This document shows, piece after piece, positions 46,440 to 60,041 of a stretch of 64,000 nt of DNA. Numbering within the stretch: position 1 is the stretch's first letter; each line of letters opens with the position of its first letter. Source of the DNA: Sycobia sp. Sy_11 (Eukaryota > Arthropoda > Insecta > Hymenoptera > Epichrysomallidae); contig JACCIC010000218.1 in NCBI GenBank assembly GCA_018907035.1, positions 490,001-554,000 on the forward strand. Reading direction: 5' to 3'. Both the position numbers and the translations under genes were made by a program. The notes beneath the pieces are model-generated. The model had not been told where the DNA came from, ran no database searches, and saw only the letters and a list, made by a program, of their open reading frames with translations.

Positions 46440-47331
46440 GGCTGACTCGTCCAAAATTACCGTGCACTAATTTAGCGCGCAAGCCCCGGAGTTAATAGTG
46501 GCGGCGCCGCGTTCACGCCGATCCAACCCTCTCTTATATATTATATAAAGTCGAGAGAGGATAGAGTGAAGGATTGAGAGAGAGATAGAGAGAGAAAGAG
46601 AGGGGGTGGGTGGGAAGCTGGTTCGATACTGCGTCTCTCCCGCATTTAAATATCCAAGCGACAGCGTATCCGGCGCTTTATCCCTCCTCCTCCCCCAGCG
46701 CCGCGTCACTCCCTCACACCGCGTCGTGCTTCCTACCCGCATTCGTTCGATCGCGCCGCCGGGGCGATTTCTCAGGCGAGCGTCCGGCGATTCGCCCTCC
46801 CCCTACCCCCAACGGCCGCCGCTGCGCGCGCCCGCGTCGCGCGGAATTCGGGGAACGCGCGGCTCTCGCGGGTTCTCGTGCGTGCGTTCGTTCGTTCGTT
46901 CGTTCGTTCGTTCGTTCGTTGGAAATTCGACTCTCGTGACTTTATACCGTGTGTCGCCCCGACTCTTCTTCCCTCCTCCTCGTCCTTCTGCTCGTCCTCG
47001 TTCGTGAAGCGCGCGCGGTGGATAGGGAGGGGGTGGCGCTTTATCGGGCGAAGGATCGAACGTTGTTTGGTATATCTTATACAGCGCTGGGAGAATTCCG
47101 TACGTTGGCCCGGCAACGCTTTTTCGGGGATGCTCGAAACGAAGACAAATAAAGGATAAAGCCGCTAGCCGGCGAATTCGAGGTTTTTCCCGTGTGTATA
47201 GATGCGCTTTAGTGGGTGCGCCGGCTTGCTTCGGCCGAATTGCGAGGTTGCGGTATTTTAGCCAGGTACCGATCGTTTGACTTTGATTTAAACCGACAGG
47301 ATGCAGTCGTACTAGACTGAACAGAAAGAGG

Positions 47332-47334
<3 letters not shown>
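46440..47334. promoter_or_regulatory. Strong CpG-rich island, possible promoter region
   Basis: The most GC-rich segment of the window, with dense CpG, (GTTC)n and AG/GT arrays at its edge. TATATAAAG near 46540 lies at its start. Overlapping frames of 93-133 codons on both strands have no recognisable domain. The promoter idea rests on composition only. Confidence 0.25.
46884..46920. repeat. (GTTC)n microsatellite, 37 bp
   Basis: About nine perfect CGTT units in a CpG-rich island. It gives the translation RSFVRSFV on one strand and RTNERTNE on the other. Confidence 0.97.
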
Positions 47335-47414
<80 letters not shown>

Positions 47415-47431
47415 TGTGTGTGTGTGTGTGT
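47335..47431. repeat. (AG)n then (GT)n microsatellites
   Basis: AG run of about 68 bp at 47335-47402, then ACAGAGAGAAA, then (GT)9 at 47414-47431. Confidence 0.97.
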
Positions 47432-47726
47432 CTGATGTGTATGCATAGAAAATTGCGAATACTCAGCCGGAACTTCGTTGCGCGGTGTTACAGGCCTATC
47501 AATTTATCCTGCCTATGCCTCTGACTGAACATTTTCATCGGATTTACAGTCCATCTGGTCTCGAGCTGATCTGATAAAACGCAGCGGCGGTTAGCGTTCG
47601 CCCTCTGCTGGCCTCCCTTTATGGCCCTGTCCGCGAGGGCGCACATAACGCGGGCAAGCACTACAGCTGGATATTATTCGTCGCAGAGATTACATTAGAG
47701 TTACGGTACGGTAGTGATATGTTGTG

Positions 47727-47729
<3 letters not shown>

Positions 47730-47780
<51 letters not shown>
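47730..47780. repeat. (TA)n microsatellite, 51 bp
   Basis: Perfect AT alternation. Confidence 0.98.
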
Positions 47781-47781
<1 letters not shown>

Positions 47782-49187
47782 CTGTAGAACGGAGGAATTT
47801 AATGGAATTTGTGTTACATGTTCCAATTTCAAACGTTCAGCCAACTGACGGAGTAACTGCAAGGCATCCCTATGACGTATTGATAATAAGTTAATTTACG
47901 TAAAATCCATTGTTATGTTTTACGTTGAAAAAGTTACGTCTTTCTTACTGCTTTGTAATTATTCTCTTGCCACATTAATCTTGCGATAATTACTTTTTTT
48001 TCATCTTAAAACAGATATACACAAACGCGCGCGCGTATAATATTCGTATAAGCCGGTAGAAGCAATTCAAAAAACAACTAATGAAGAATAAAGAATTTGT
48101 CGTAAGTTGAAGTAAACTAAAATTTTCATAATTTGAAGAACTTTATTATTTTGCTTACGATATTTCAGATGAGGTGTGCGAATAATTTCCCAATTACCAG
48201 CACGGGCGGCTCAAATACGAAGGAAATATTTATTTTAGCCTTGATTATTATTATTACAGTAGCTGTTTTCGAATTCGTGTAACCAGCCGAATGTACTGAT
48301 CTCGTTCTCTATACCGCTACACTTCCACACGATAAATAACTTAAGAAACGAGAAAACCTCGAACTCTTCGAATATATACGCGAGCGTGGCCTCATATCTC
48401 TCCTTCGAATACTTTTACCTTCCTTAAAAAATAAATTCGACGAGTGAATCAGGGCCAAAAGCTACATCGAAATCTTTCTGTAGAGGGTTTCGCAGTAGTG
48501 GCGATCATCCTAAATAATTTTCTTATAGATTTATTAAAAGAAGTGGATGGATGACATTCATTATGCCCTATGACTATTAGTTAAGGTCATTTGAAGGACA
48601 TTTAAATTAAGAATCTCTATGTTTGAGCGCAAATTGGTAAAGAATGGAAAATGTTACGTCTACATAGCGATAGCATCATCAATAGAATCTGTTGGATACT
48701 TTAAAAGATTCCAAATCGTAATAATACGCGAAAAATGTATCGAACAAAAGCTGCCAGTCTTACTGGATACCATGTTTGGATAATCTTTAATTTTTCAAGG
48801 TCCTTTCAAGGTAAACTTTAAAAAAAAAAGATTAATTAAGATCAGATTGTCTTTCTTACGGACTTTAGAGATAAAACAAACTCCTCGCGCGATACACTGT
48901 GTAAGTATCGAATTTTGCGTTCTCTCCGAATCTGGGCTGAAAAATAGGACTTCCTGTTTGAAGAACGAAATGGGTCAATGCCATAGTCCTCGGTCCACTT
49001 TCTCGGAATAAGCCCGAGAATTTCTACTTCGGCCATTTTTTCGAATATCACGTAAGAGGTCCTTTGGGAGTATCGTTACTTTTCACGAATCCGAAACCCT
49101 GATTGTCAACGAAATTTCCGGACGCGGTTGTAAAGCCGAATGATAATCCAGAGCTGTCGCGTGTAGAAAGGTGGATGGTAACATTTC

Positions 49188-49190
<3 letters not shown>

Positions 49191-49228
<38 letters not shown>
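49191..49228. repeat. (AG)n microsatellite, 38 bp
   Basis: Perfect AG run. Confidence 0.97.
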
Positions 49229-49232
<4 letters not shown>

Positions 49233-49286
49233 GGCAAAGTGAAATTCAGCCTGGCGTGTCACGTCGAGCACTAACACGTCTGTATA

Positions 49287-49288
<2 letters not shown>

Positions 49289-49326
<38 letters not shown>
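49289..49326. repeat. (TA)n microsatellite, 38 bp
   Basis: AT alternation flanked by TGTATATC and CATATATACAC. Confidence 0.97.
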
Positions 49327-49332
<6 letters not shown>

Positions 49333-49692
49333 TACACATGTGTATGTACACACACATCTGTCGTTTGTTGCCCTCGCTCTCGGCGAAATAGCAATGCGGT
49401 CCGCCGAGCGAATCGAACGAGCCGAGAGAGCGAACGAGGCTAGACTTTCCGCTACACGTGCCCACGGGCACTTCGTATGCCGGCGCGGCCACGGACGCGG
49501 CTCCGCGAGCGCCTCCGTGTGTCACGAATGGGTTGGGGCGAACGTCTGCCTTTTCAACTTCGCGTCTATTCCCCCACCTCCGCTTCACGCTCCCTTTCTC
49601 GCGTGCTTTAATAATCGCTCGGCCGCCTCCTTTCTCCCCTGCTCCGCAGACGAGTCGCGCTGGAGAGTGATATTTTTCTTCGTGATGCACGC

Positions 49693-49695
<3 letters not shown>

Positions 49696-49737
<42 letters not shown>
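49696..49737. repeat. (TA)n microsatellite, 42 bp
   Basis: Perfect AT alternation in a GC-rich island. Confidence 0.98.
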
Positions 49738-49740
<3 letters not shown>

Positions 49741-50166
49741 GCTAGATTTTCGAGAGATTCGCGGGGAGGGCTGAATGTTGCTCGATTCTTAAAAGGTGAG
49801 AGTACGCGCGCGAACGCCTCCCTTTCAGCGAGGGGAATTTTTCTCTCCCCTTGGGGTCTGGATTCTCATGTGCAGTGGCGCAGTGCATTTCGCGAGTCTC
49901 AGTTTCGTCTAGATTGTAACTTTTACTTATTTCTTTGTTTTGTCTGTCTCTCTGTCTCTCTCTCGCTCCTAAGATTGGGAGGTTGATGCAAGTGCGGTAA
50001 GTGCTAAAAGGAAAAGATAGCGGAGTAATGGAGTAATATTGCACGTTGGATTACTTATACACAGGGTATAAAATATCGAAGATTTACACCGATGACGCGC
50101 CAGTAGTAACAGTCGTGTGTGTGCCGACCGAGCTCGTGCAGCCGTAAAAGTGGGGCAGCAATGAAA

Positions 50167-50216
50167 TATAAATAAAAGGACGCGCATCACCTCTCGTTTA
50201 GTGTAAGAAGTTCAGC
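50167..50216 (+). promoter_or_regulatory. Weak TATA-box candidate
   Basis: TATAAATAAAAGG (50167-50179) lies about 30 bp before TTTAGTGT (around 50200), a poor initiator, and about 43 bp before TTCAGCAG. It is followed by an ATG that opens only into a (GT)n repeat. The box lies at the AT-rich edge of a GC-rich island (49.08-50.2 kb). Chance is a serious alternative. Confidence 0.15.
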
Positions 50217-50220
50217 AGAA

Positions 50221-50221
<1 letters not shown>

Positions 50222-50254
<33 letters not shown>
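50222..50254. repeat. (GT)n microsatellite, 33 bp
   Basis: Perfect GT run, then GTATGTGTATG. Confidence 0.97.
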
Positions 50255-50264
<10 letters not shown>

Positions 50265-51980
50265 TTTTGTTGCCTCTACCACCGTGGGAAAGGTGAATTA
50301 TAACCGCGTGTTAGCTTAAAAGTTACCGTGAACTCCCCCGCGTCGTGTCATAACTCTATTATATCACTCTTTTTGCGACGCCTTCCGTTTCTTTTTTCCT
50401 CTCATCCCCACCCTCTGTTTCTTTATCAACTTTATCAAACAGGGAATTTTTTACGGATGAATTTCATACTGAATTTCCTGCTATATTAATTCTGTAAAAT
50501 AGGATTTTTGTCCTAAAGTTACAAATGTGTAATAATAAAATAAATTTTCTTATGCAAAAGTTAAAAGTCAAGTTTTTCAATAAAATTAATGAAAAGTCAA
50601 AATTGAATTGGAAATAAATGAATTCTTTTGGAAGCTATTTCTTCATTACTATTTCTATTTTTTTTTTAAATTTTGCATACTTATAAATTTATTAAGATTA
50701 ATGGATAATAAATCTTAGTTGCTTTATTTAATGTCGTCAAAATAGTACTGCATTTTAATATAACACTAGATATTAAAATTTATTGTAGTTAAATGAAAGC
50801 ATTCGAGATACGTCTTTTTGCACAACAACAAATTTTCAAAGTCCAGTATGAAAACTCTTTTTGTTTGTATGGACATATGTATTCATAGTAATATTATTAA
50901 TAGGAATAGCAAAAACAACAACAATAATAACTTATATTCAATCTAGAATGAAAGTATATATTTTTTAAGTTTGAAATGCGGAAAAAATATTTCCTTTTTA
51001 CTTTTTGAAATAAAAGTGCACCCCAACAACATAAAGGACGCCTATGAAAAATTATTATTTACTGCACCTTTAGACGTTATTCATTTTTTGTTATTCTGCT
51101 AAAAAATATGCCGTATTAATTATTTTACTTTAATTCTTTAACAAAGCTTTAATAAAGAGAGGCTGAAGTGATATTTTTGATCTAATAAAACCGACAGATT
51201 TGCGTTTTAGCATTCAGCGCCTGCCCCCTCCCCTTCCGGACGTTCTCGCTCGATGGGAGCATAATTTTCTCAACTTAAGCTCGCTTCCCGTTTCAAAAGG
51301 CATTTTCCCCCCGTTTGAAAATTTTCGACGCGAATCGCTCTAAAACCTCTCTCTAAAATTTCATTAACCAGGCGACATTAGAGACGAGGTGAAAATTTAC
51401 GGACTATTTTCATCTTCATAATCTTAAATTGCCGCGTATATAGTATATTTCATTAGGCCAAGCGATTCATTGTGTAGGAGACAGTGTCAGTTAGGGGTGT
51501 GAATAAATAATGAGAAGTCATTATTGATTTTACTGACAATTACTTTTTTTTCTTTGGATAACGACATTAGTTAGCTGATAACAAAGCTCCGCGTCAGGAG
51601 AAATTCATTTAATGATAATATCATATTAATTAAATTCAATATAAAAAATTAATAAGTAAAAACGTCGTTATAGATTTGAAACGTTGTTTTCTAACGATCA
51701 TGAAATTTTACGATAATACCAACGACATGCTTCTTTATCGCGCGACCGAACCTTCGAAGACCTATCGTCGTCGCCTTGCATAACGGCACCCCCCCCCCAA
51801 CCCTTAGGCTCCTTTTTGGTAATCACGTAATCATCGTCACGCTCCGCCGACAAAAAGACCCGGGCTCTTTTTCGGCCGTTGATGCCCGCGGCTGCCTCGG
51901 CCCCGATAAAGGGTGATGGGTGGGAAGTGGATGGGGCGGGGGCTCGGGAATCTCACCTCCCGCCGCTCGCCGGATATCCT

Positions 51981-51981
<1 letters not shown>

Positions 51982-52018
<37 letters not shown>
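51982..52018. repeat. (GA)n microsatellite, 37 bp
   Basis: Perfect GA run in a GC-rich island. Confidence 0.97.
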
Positions 52019-52022
<4 letters not shown>

Positions 52023-52248
52023 CAGAACCGTCGGCGCACACAGCTAGTCCGTCGTAAAACTGGCACTTTTAAGGCCGATAGGGTAGACCGGGCTAATTAG
52101 GCCAGGCTACTGCGCGAGAGCAGTCCTTCCCCCTCACCTTCCCCAAACTCGCCGGATGCTCTTTTCTACACGCCTCTCGGCCTTTCTCATTCTACCCGCA
52201 GCCCGAGTGCGGTGGTGGGCTCGACCTTTCCTCCTTCCTCCCTCTCAT

Positions 52249-52268
52249 CCTCTCTCTCTCTCTCTCTC
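52249..52268. repeat. (CT)n microsatellite, 20 bp
   Basis: CT run in a pyrimidine-rich stretch spanning about 52220-52310. Confidence 0.93.
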
Positions 52269-54375
52269 GCCCTCTGTCTTTCTCTTCCTCCCAAAACCCG
52301 TCTCCCCACACCTGGTGTCTGGTAGTTTGTGAACCGGCCCTGGAATTTATTGGTCTCCATTCTCCAATTCTCTCGGTTTAAGGTTCCCTTTTTTCTTCTT
52401 CTACCTATTATAGACTGACGCGATCTATCATCTGTAATTTCGGGGGTAAGTTGGAGCCGTTCGAGAAGAGCTTGCATAATCCGGATAGAAATTTCCTTTC
52501 CCTGTAATCTACAACCTCGTCCCGAAATATTTAGATATTTGCGCGCTTACAAGCGGTTTAAGAAAAGTTGCTTTAACTTTCGAATTGCAGAATTGTTTTC
52601 GAACATGTCAAATAGAAAAGAATTAGATAATTAGAAATTTATAAGCTGACCAAACGAAATGACATTTTGCTATTTCAACATTCAGAATTAGTTTACCTTC
52701 AGATAGAATTTCAAATAATGTTTGGTAAAAGATGGGCGAGTACTTATTTTCTGACAGGAAACTAACCGAAAATCGTGTAGAAAAAAGGCTAGACGAGGTT
52801 TTCGCACAAATGCTTTAGAATGATTCGAATATTGATAATGAAATTATGTGTTATGTTTTTTCTAATACTAGCGTGTCAATCGTACGGCACGACTCGCTAC
52901 CGTCAAGTACTCTATCGCAGAAGAGGTGGAGTTCTATCAGGAGCGCGGTAATTCTTCGCAACGTCTATGAAAGCTTCGTCCAATTCGTAACCTTGGATTT
53001 TCGATCAAATAAAGTGACCGTGAGCCTTTTCCAGGGTTCGTGGCTATTCCTTTCGAAACACAAAATTTGAGCTATGCTGTTTGTTCAATGTATTGTTCCA
53101 TTACACAATGGGTAAGATATAATTAAATCGACTGATTCAACCGGATATTGTAAATAAAATGATTGACGGATCGACTTTATTTTCGACGCAGTCGTTAAGT
53201 TGTTAGTAACAAAGAACAGTTTGGAAAAATAAATTTTTTCGAAAGTCAATATTTCGCTAAGAATCCGCGTGGTGTTTCACTCGTATCAGTGAAAAAGCTT
53301 CTGAGCGACGAAAGATGGTAGTTAAGAACGCCCAATCAAGGAGAATATAACAGATATGAGAAGGCGTAGGGTGTGGCATATGGAACATGTATCGATCGTC
53401 GTGATTAATTGGAACGTGATTCCGAAACAAAGTTTTTAGACTGATTGGTATTTCAATGTTTTATGTCTTCTATAGATATTCTTTTCTTCTATAAAAAAAC
53501 TTAAGCTTTTTTTAAAAGTATTCACAGCCGAATCAATATTTTCAACTTCATGTAAGGGCGTGTAATTTTTTTTGTTTAGAATCTTGAATCTCGAATCATT
53601 CATCATTGAACATTAAAAAAAAAATATTATAACCTTGTATTATATAAATAATAATGTACATGAAAGATTAGAATAAATAAAATAGATTTTACTATAAAAG
53701 CAAAATATTCGTAATATAAGTGAAAACTTTGGCAGAAACCAAGCTACGATTGCCTCTACCAACATATACAAAATGAACATAATTAAAAATCGTTTTTCCT
53801 TTGTCGGAAACAAAGTCAAAAATATTGTATCTTATATGTTATTTAATTATGAGGACAAAATATGTCGATAAATAAATTATTGATCGGGAACGTCGTGGAA
53901 TAATTCACAGTTATGAAGTACGAACCAAATATCTTGAGAGAGGAAGAAAAGCCCATAGCGTCCTAAGCTCTTGACATGCTTCGCCGATACGTGCGCTCAC
54001 ATATCTCGCACGCCTTGACACCGGGTAAAATCCTCGGGACTGCGGATTTTTCGCGCGGTAAACACGACGAGCTTTACCCAATAAGCAATTGCGCTATTAT
54101 AAATTTTAAAGCCGATCGCGGCGGTAGAGAGAGAGAGAGAGGGGGTATTCTCGGCAGACGGCAAAAAAATCGTGGCGAACGAGGCGGTTAGTTAATCGAA
54201 CGCGGGATCATCGATCGAACTGTGGCTCCGGCACGGCGGACCGAATTTCCCAGGGGTCGACCCCTTCTCCCTCACCCTCCTCGGCAACGTTACCGCGGCG
54301 CTCGGTTAGTAGAGCGAGCAGCCCGCCGTCTACCTTGGGTTGGCTACGTCGACGGACATCGCTCTCTCCTCTTGG

Positions 54376-54380
<5 letters not shown>

Positions 54381-54426
<46 letters not shown>
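54381..54426. repeat. (TA)n microsatellite, 46 bp
   Basis: Perfect AT alternation in a GC-rich island. Confidence 0.98.
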
Positions 54427-54428
<2 letters not shown>

Positions 54429-54984
54429 TAGTATCCGTTAGTCCCCCTGTACGGATCAATGCGTTCGATGTGGATGAGGTCGCGGCTACGCTCAAGGAGT
54501 CTTGGCAGGTTCTTGTTCGGCCACTTCTCCCTCCGCGGCTTGATTGCGCGTCCTCTCGATAATACGGAGCCCGATTGAAAGGTAGACACGCTTGCTGCGG
54601 CCAGCTGCGCGAGAGACGTGACGGCGGGGAACGGGAAACCCCCGCTTATTCACACCTCGCGATTCGATAATTAAGGAAAATATTTATCGGAACACGCGAA
54701 CGGGTGTCGCGAAGCTAATCGAGCAGGAAAATTATCCCGATCTTTTCGTGTTTTTTCTACGTTATCAAAAATTAGCCGTAGTCAGAAGTTAGAAAGTCAA
54801 GAATTCATCGGAAGAAAAAATTTCTTTGTAATTTGTCCTAGTCTCAAGCTTAACTCTATACTTCATTTTGTATGAAAACACACTGTTATAGTGGTAGTTT
54901 CCATGGCTTGAAGCATCACGACAGTGTTGGGGATGATTTCACCCACTCGGAGTAGTCGAGAACTGGTCGACGAATTGGCCAGTT

Positions 54985-55043
54985 CTAGTTCCTTTTTCGT
55001 TATCAAATAATACCATCTAGTTCCTTTTTCGTTATGAAATAAT
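54985..55043. repeat. Two-copy 32-bp tandem duplication
   Basis: The unit beginning CTAGTTCCTTTTTCGTTAT at 54985 recurs at 55017 with one substitution (TATCAAATAAT versus TATGAAATAAT). The high identity implies a recent duplication. Confidence 0.85.
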
Positions 55044-55295
55044 TTTTTTTTTTTAATTAATTTAATAGAAAAAGCATAGAGAGAACAGCTTTTGTATCCA
55101 TTGACAACATTGAAACTTCTAAATAGTGGGGATTTTTTTAAGTTTTCAAACCAGACTAAATACATATTCATATATTCTTTTCCTTATTTTTCTGAGAGAT
55201 TTAATAGACAAACGGGCGAAAGACACAAGTTTTGATAATTTTCGAGACTTTGTACAACGAATTATGCCAATTACATGAAATAAATTTAAGAAACG

Positions 55296-55298
55296 ATA

Positions 55299-55338
<40 letters not shown>

Positions 55339-55371
55339 CATATATATATATTAGTATAATATATATATACC
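55296..55371. repeat. Interrupted (TA)n blocks
   Basis: Three short (TA)n blocks separated by TGTATA, TTAGCA and TTAGTATAA, probably one array broken by mutation. Confidence 0.92.
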
Positions 55372-56425
55372 AAACTTAGTTCACTTCGTATGTTTAACGA
55401 GTAAAATAGGATGAAATAAAAAATAATGGAAAACTATCAAGTTCAACTTTTGACACCGATTTTTTATCTAAAATATATGTAAATTTTATCACGTGATAGA
55501 GATTGAAGTTATTCTTTCGCACTTTTATGCATTCTAAAATATGTGCTTTATATTAAAACGAATCAATATGCGCCAGGCGTCTAAATTCGAAGAGTTAGTT
55601 TAATCGTAAGAAACTTTGGCTATCCGAGGCTGTCCTGAAAAACTTTTTTTACGACTTCGTATTAAATGTAAAGCTTAAGAAAGTACAAATAGGGAGAGGG
55701 AAAGAGAGCGTGCAGAAACGCGATGAAGATGTTGAAGTTTTTTTATATACAGTGAATGGTGCTCTTATCTTGACTAATAAAGAAAGGGAAATAGTATATA
55801 TTTAAATAACAACAACTTTCTATTTATTTGTGGTTGTCGATTTAATGATTGAAGAATAATTATTGGTGATCGTTATTTGGTTTTTTATGTATTTATGACT
55901 ACTTTTATGTATATATGTAATTTTATTATGTTTTTTTTTCATATGTATATACATATCAATAGTAATATGTATTCAATTGAGTCATTGAATTATATCTTGT
56001 GTTTCCAGGATTTTTGAGATAAACAAGGATGATAACAACTAAAAAAAAATCTAAAAATCAATAAATATAGTAGTGCATTTACTTCGAATTAAACCAATGT
56101 TTTATGTATCTCCGCCGATTCCAATTTACTTATTGAAATAGGTTGTAACGCGCAAAATAGAGCACTCTGTTATCCTATACATCAAAGGTCGTTAGTAAAT
56201 TTCAAAATTGCGCAGAATGTATGGAGTTCGGTTAAGAACATTCAGTCATTATTGAAAATACAGTTAAAGCGGTGAATATAGTTTGCACAAAATGATTTTT
56301 TTACCGTGTTGCTCTAAAATAATTACACCAACAGGACATATTAATAATAGTTTTGCTGTAATTTAATTGGAATCGAGAAAGACTTTCATTCATTAATGGT
56401 TAATTCAATCAAATATTATATAAAA

Positions 56426-56427
<2 letters not shown>

Positions 56428-56481
<54 letters not shown>
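56428..56481. repeat. (TA)n microsatellite, 54 bp
   Basis: Perfect AT alternation. Confidence 0.98.
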
Positions 56482-56488
<7 letters not shown>

Positions 56489-56966
56489 TATTCATGCTAC
56501 CTTAGAAATGCATTCTAGGAAATATTAACCAATTACGTATTCGTCAGTCGGACGTGAAATAAAATTCTAAAGAGCGTTAAAATATTACTAAGCGCGCTTT
56601 ATTTTCATTATTAATTCACAGTTTGTTATTCTATCGTAAAAAAGGAAAAGTAATACGTTATTCTCTCGGATTAACGAATTTTCCCGACGAAATGCTACCA
56701 AAACATTCGCTAATACAAAGCGGTCTCCGGCGCCGACCTAAATTCTTTCGTGACGAATGAACGAGCGGCCGAGTTGTCAAAGAAACGAATCCCTGGATCA
56801 TCCTCGAGCGCAGCGTTTCTTTAGTCAGACGAAAACGCAGATTAGAGGGCTAGAAGACGGAAGTGACCCGCTCGAGAGACGGGAATACAAAAAAAAAAAA
56901 GAAGAGCAGCCGCGCGCGACCCAACGCGAGAGTCCATTAGACTTGACATGGGGCTACGGAGAAGAG

Positions 56967-56972
<6 letters not shown>

Positions 56973-57037
<65 letters not shown>
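56973..57037. repeat. (AG)n microsatellite, 65 bp
   Basis: Perfect AG run at the edge of a GC-rich island. Confidence 0.98.
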
Positions 57038-57039
<2 letters not shown>

Positions 57040-58560
57040 AAGAAAGTTAACAAACCACCCCTATATCTATATACACAGCCAAAGTTGGCCGTGGTTAAAC
57101 GAAAAACTCCCAATCCGACGATGCACGCGTTCGTTCCGGTCGGAGCACAGTAGTAAGGGTGCGCGTAGCGTCAGACGCAACTCGGCGTGAACGCGTCCCG
57201 AGATACTTATCGTCGGTATTTACGACGTATCATTGAAGCTTCCGTTTCATTTTCATTTGTTTCAGTGTGCTGTAAAAATTTTTTTTATACATAAAAGAAA
57301 CTGAAGTTTTTGTTTATGTTATGCCTTTGATTTTAATGTTGTAAGAGGACGGCCATAAAACATAGCTGGATTTTTTTTTCTTTTAAGAAAAACGTATACA
57401 GTCGAGATTGTGGGGTTGTCGAACAATAGAAAATTGAAGAAAAACAAAAGACTATCGCTTTTTATTGCTTTACGTCTGTATGTTATTTTAGAGGTACTGC
57501 ATTATTTCAAGCATTTGAATTATCGATTTGTCTACCGTTTATTACGTATTATAACTCGTTCTCTTTCACTCTGTCTCTTTATTTCTGTCTCCCTTTATAA
57601 ATAAATTTGACTACCTTTAGAACTGCATGTGAAATCTTTTAGACGGATATATATATCTGTGGTATAAGCCCTAATTTTAAAATTCAACTAGAAACATCTT
57701 TACCTTAGCAAGAAGAAATAAGGAAAAAAATACTTTTTTTATTAGCATTAAAGCAGACCTTGTCCTTGTATATCTGTCAGAGTTTTAAAACGTGTGCGTT
57801 TGCTTGTCTACTTTAAGGGCTCAATAAAAATGTTCCGCAAAGGTAAAAAAATAGAATGATACACGCGAAATGTCGGTGGTAAAAAAAATATTTTCTTTTT
57901 GATTAGAAATTAAAAACTACATTAAAACGATGAATGCCAATCTTAATGTATTGTTTAAAAATAATGTTAATAATCCAACCGTTTTCGCAAGTCTATATTG
58001 TATAATTCCTCATTTTTTCTTCTAAATCGAGTGAGCAAACGAAATTTCCGTGGGACGAAATGTACAAGAATATATTGTAGATTTTTTCTTCATTATACGT
58101 ATATTTTCCCATGTAATTGTATTTTATATTTTTAAAAATTGTTATTGTTGTAAATTGAATTGACATCAGTACAAAAGAATGCTACGAAAATGTTCTCATT
58201 TGTTTTTTATGAATATTTATTACATGCATTTAATGTTGTGGATTATTGTTGTATTATGTATAAAATTTTATAAATGCATTTACCATTCAGTATTTTTTTA
58301 TGATTTTTTTAAAATAAATAATACACGATTTTCAGTACTAACGATAAATAATGATTCTTATTTTTACCAATGAAATGCCTATATTTTCATTCTGGCAAGT
58401 TATGTAAACGTAATCGTTGACTTAATATTTTCAACGTACATCGGTTTTATTCCTTTATAATAACTGTACATGAACGTTATAAAATAAAATACTGTAAACC
58501 AGACATTTTACTTAATTTACAGCAGATTTTTTTCTGCCTTTTCCAATTCTTTGGTCGAAT

Positions 58561-60041
58561 AAAGCGTCTCGTCGTTCCTCTTTTACGGATGCTCCGTCGA
58601 GTATTGAATATAAATTGGAATTTACAGCCGAGCGCATTTATACCGAAGTTCTAGAAACTAACGAAAACCGAAGATTATTTTCGGAACTAAAGTAAATTCA
58701 TAAGCTGCACAAGCGCATTATATATATTTATATAGTTCATTTTTATCGGTCCGATGAACGGCAAGGGCGATTTGAAAGAAACCTGAGCGGACGCTTTATA
58801 ATAGAAATTGAGTCTGGTTTCGGGCCTCCTCGTCCACCGTCCCGCCGCCAACAGCGACTCGATATAAATTCGACCGCGCGTCACTATCGGTGAAACACAA
58901 TGAGAAAAAGATCGCTTTTGACAAAAGGCGTCCCGGCGCTCGAGCAGTTTCATTTTGAGATGTCGCCTGCCCCGACGCTACGCCCCCTGCCCAAACGAAT
59001 GGAACGGTACACGCGAACGGCTTTAGACGACAGTCGTCCAGAATGTAACGGGGAAGAATGAGAAAAAGAAGAAATGCCGTAGCGACATCTCTGTTCGTCG
59101 AGCGTAGAACGAAGGGGGCGCCGGCCGACTTGCTTTGCCAGCCTCTCCACCTCTGCTCGGGCGTATCCGTCGGATGGGCCAGAAATGCCGGAAAACGGCC
59201 GCGCCGGTCAGCGCGCTGCGAGGGATAGGCGGGAGGGGCGGTGATGAACTGTCGATGAACGACGGAAATCGGGCAGCGACGGCGGCGCTGGCGGTGTGCG
59301 GGAAATCGAAAGGGCCGGCTATTTCGTCGGTCAATGAACGATTCGCGCACGGCCGGCGACGGGAACTGATGTCGCCGCGCGCAGATTGCGCGCGCTAATG
59401 CCGATGATGGACGGCCCGGTATGGCTTGTATTTATTGTTAATGATACTAGTATAACTATTATGACTAACATTATTATTATTATTTTTTTTTATTCTGGTT
59501 CTTGTTATTATTATTGTTATTGCTGTAATTGCTGTTGATATTGTTGTTATTCGATTGTTGCGAATCCTGCCCGTGGAAATGGCGGGTGGGGAAATTTTTG
59601 TTTTGTTTTTATTATTTTTTACCGCCCATTGTTTTGCTGATCAAAGCGCGGCCTTTCGGTATACAGTAATCCCGAAAATTGAAATCTTATCTAGAGCAGA
59701 AAATGATCAATTTGTATGGACATAGATAGTCGTTTGTCGGGACAATGATGACCCGCGACCGTAAACTCGTAAATGGCGGCTATATTGAACATTGAAAACT
59801 AGAATTTTGCGATTGTTCAATAATATAATGAACAGATTGAAATGCGATTGGGTAATAATGCGATTGATCAATGGCCCAATTAACATGTCAAAGTTGTTAA
59901 ACGAAGGACTCGGTGCTTTGTTCGTCGTTTTGCTAGGACTAGTGCGTAATACCATTCAAATTTTCCACTTATGATGTTAACTATGCGCACTTTTTTCATC
60001 ATTATAAATAAAATAGCAGGTTGCTTCATGCTAATCAATAT

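Larger units (their letters stand above)
47432..50166. other. AT-rich stretch then GC-rich island
   Basis: Island from 49081 to 50200. The 223-codon frame across it is inflated by (GA)n and two (TA)n arrays. A plus donor-like AAAAG|GTGAGAG lies at about 49792. Confidence 0.5.
50255..54380. other. AT-rich, GC-rich and AT-rich segments
   Basis: AT-rich 50450-51190; island 51200-52560 with a minus micro-exon-like 23-nt segment near 51957-51979 whose acceptor is the (CT)n array; AT-rich 52561-53930; island from 53940. Confidence 0.5.
55372..58560. other. AT-rich DNA with one island
   Basis: Island 56690-57230. A plus acceptor TATCTTGTGTTTCCAG near 56010 lacks a donor. No other signal. Confidence 0.55.

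Noticed and set aside
49103..49774. 223-codon plus-strand ORF
   Set aside because: Its length comes from translating (GA)n and two (TA)n arrays (Arg-Glu and Ile-Tyr runs) within a GC-rich island; no domain is visible.
51957..51979. 23-nt minus-strand micro-exon
   Set aside because: Its acceptor is just the (CT)n microsatellite ending in TAAG; too short to support without transcripts.
58796..59350. 184-codon minus-strand ORF
   Set aside because: It lies in a CpG-rich island where all frames are open for long stretches; overlapping frames on both strands are similarly long and no domain or splice support exists.
59461..59600. Asn-rich coding exon on the minus strand
   Set aside because: The frame ends at once in a stop and lacks a donor; it is better explained as an interrupted trinucleotide repeat.
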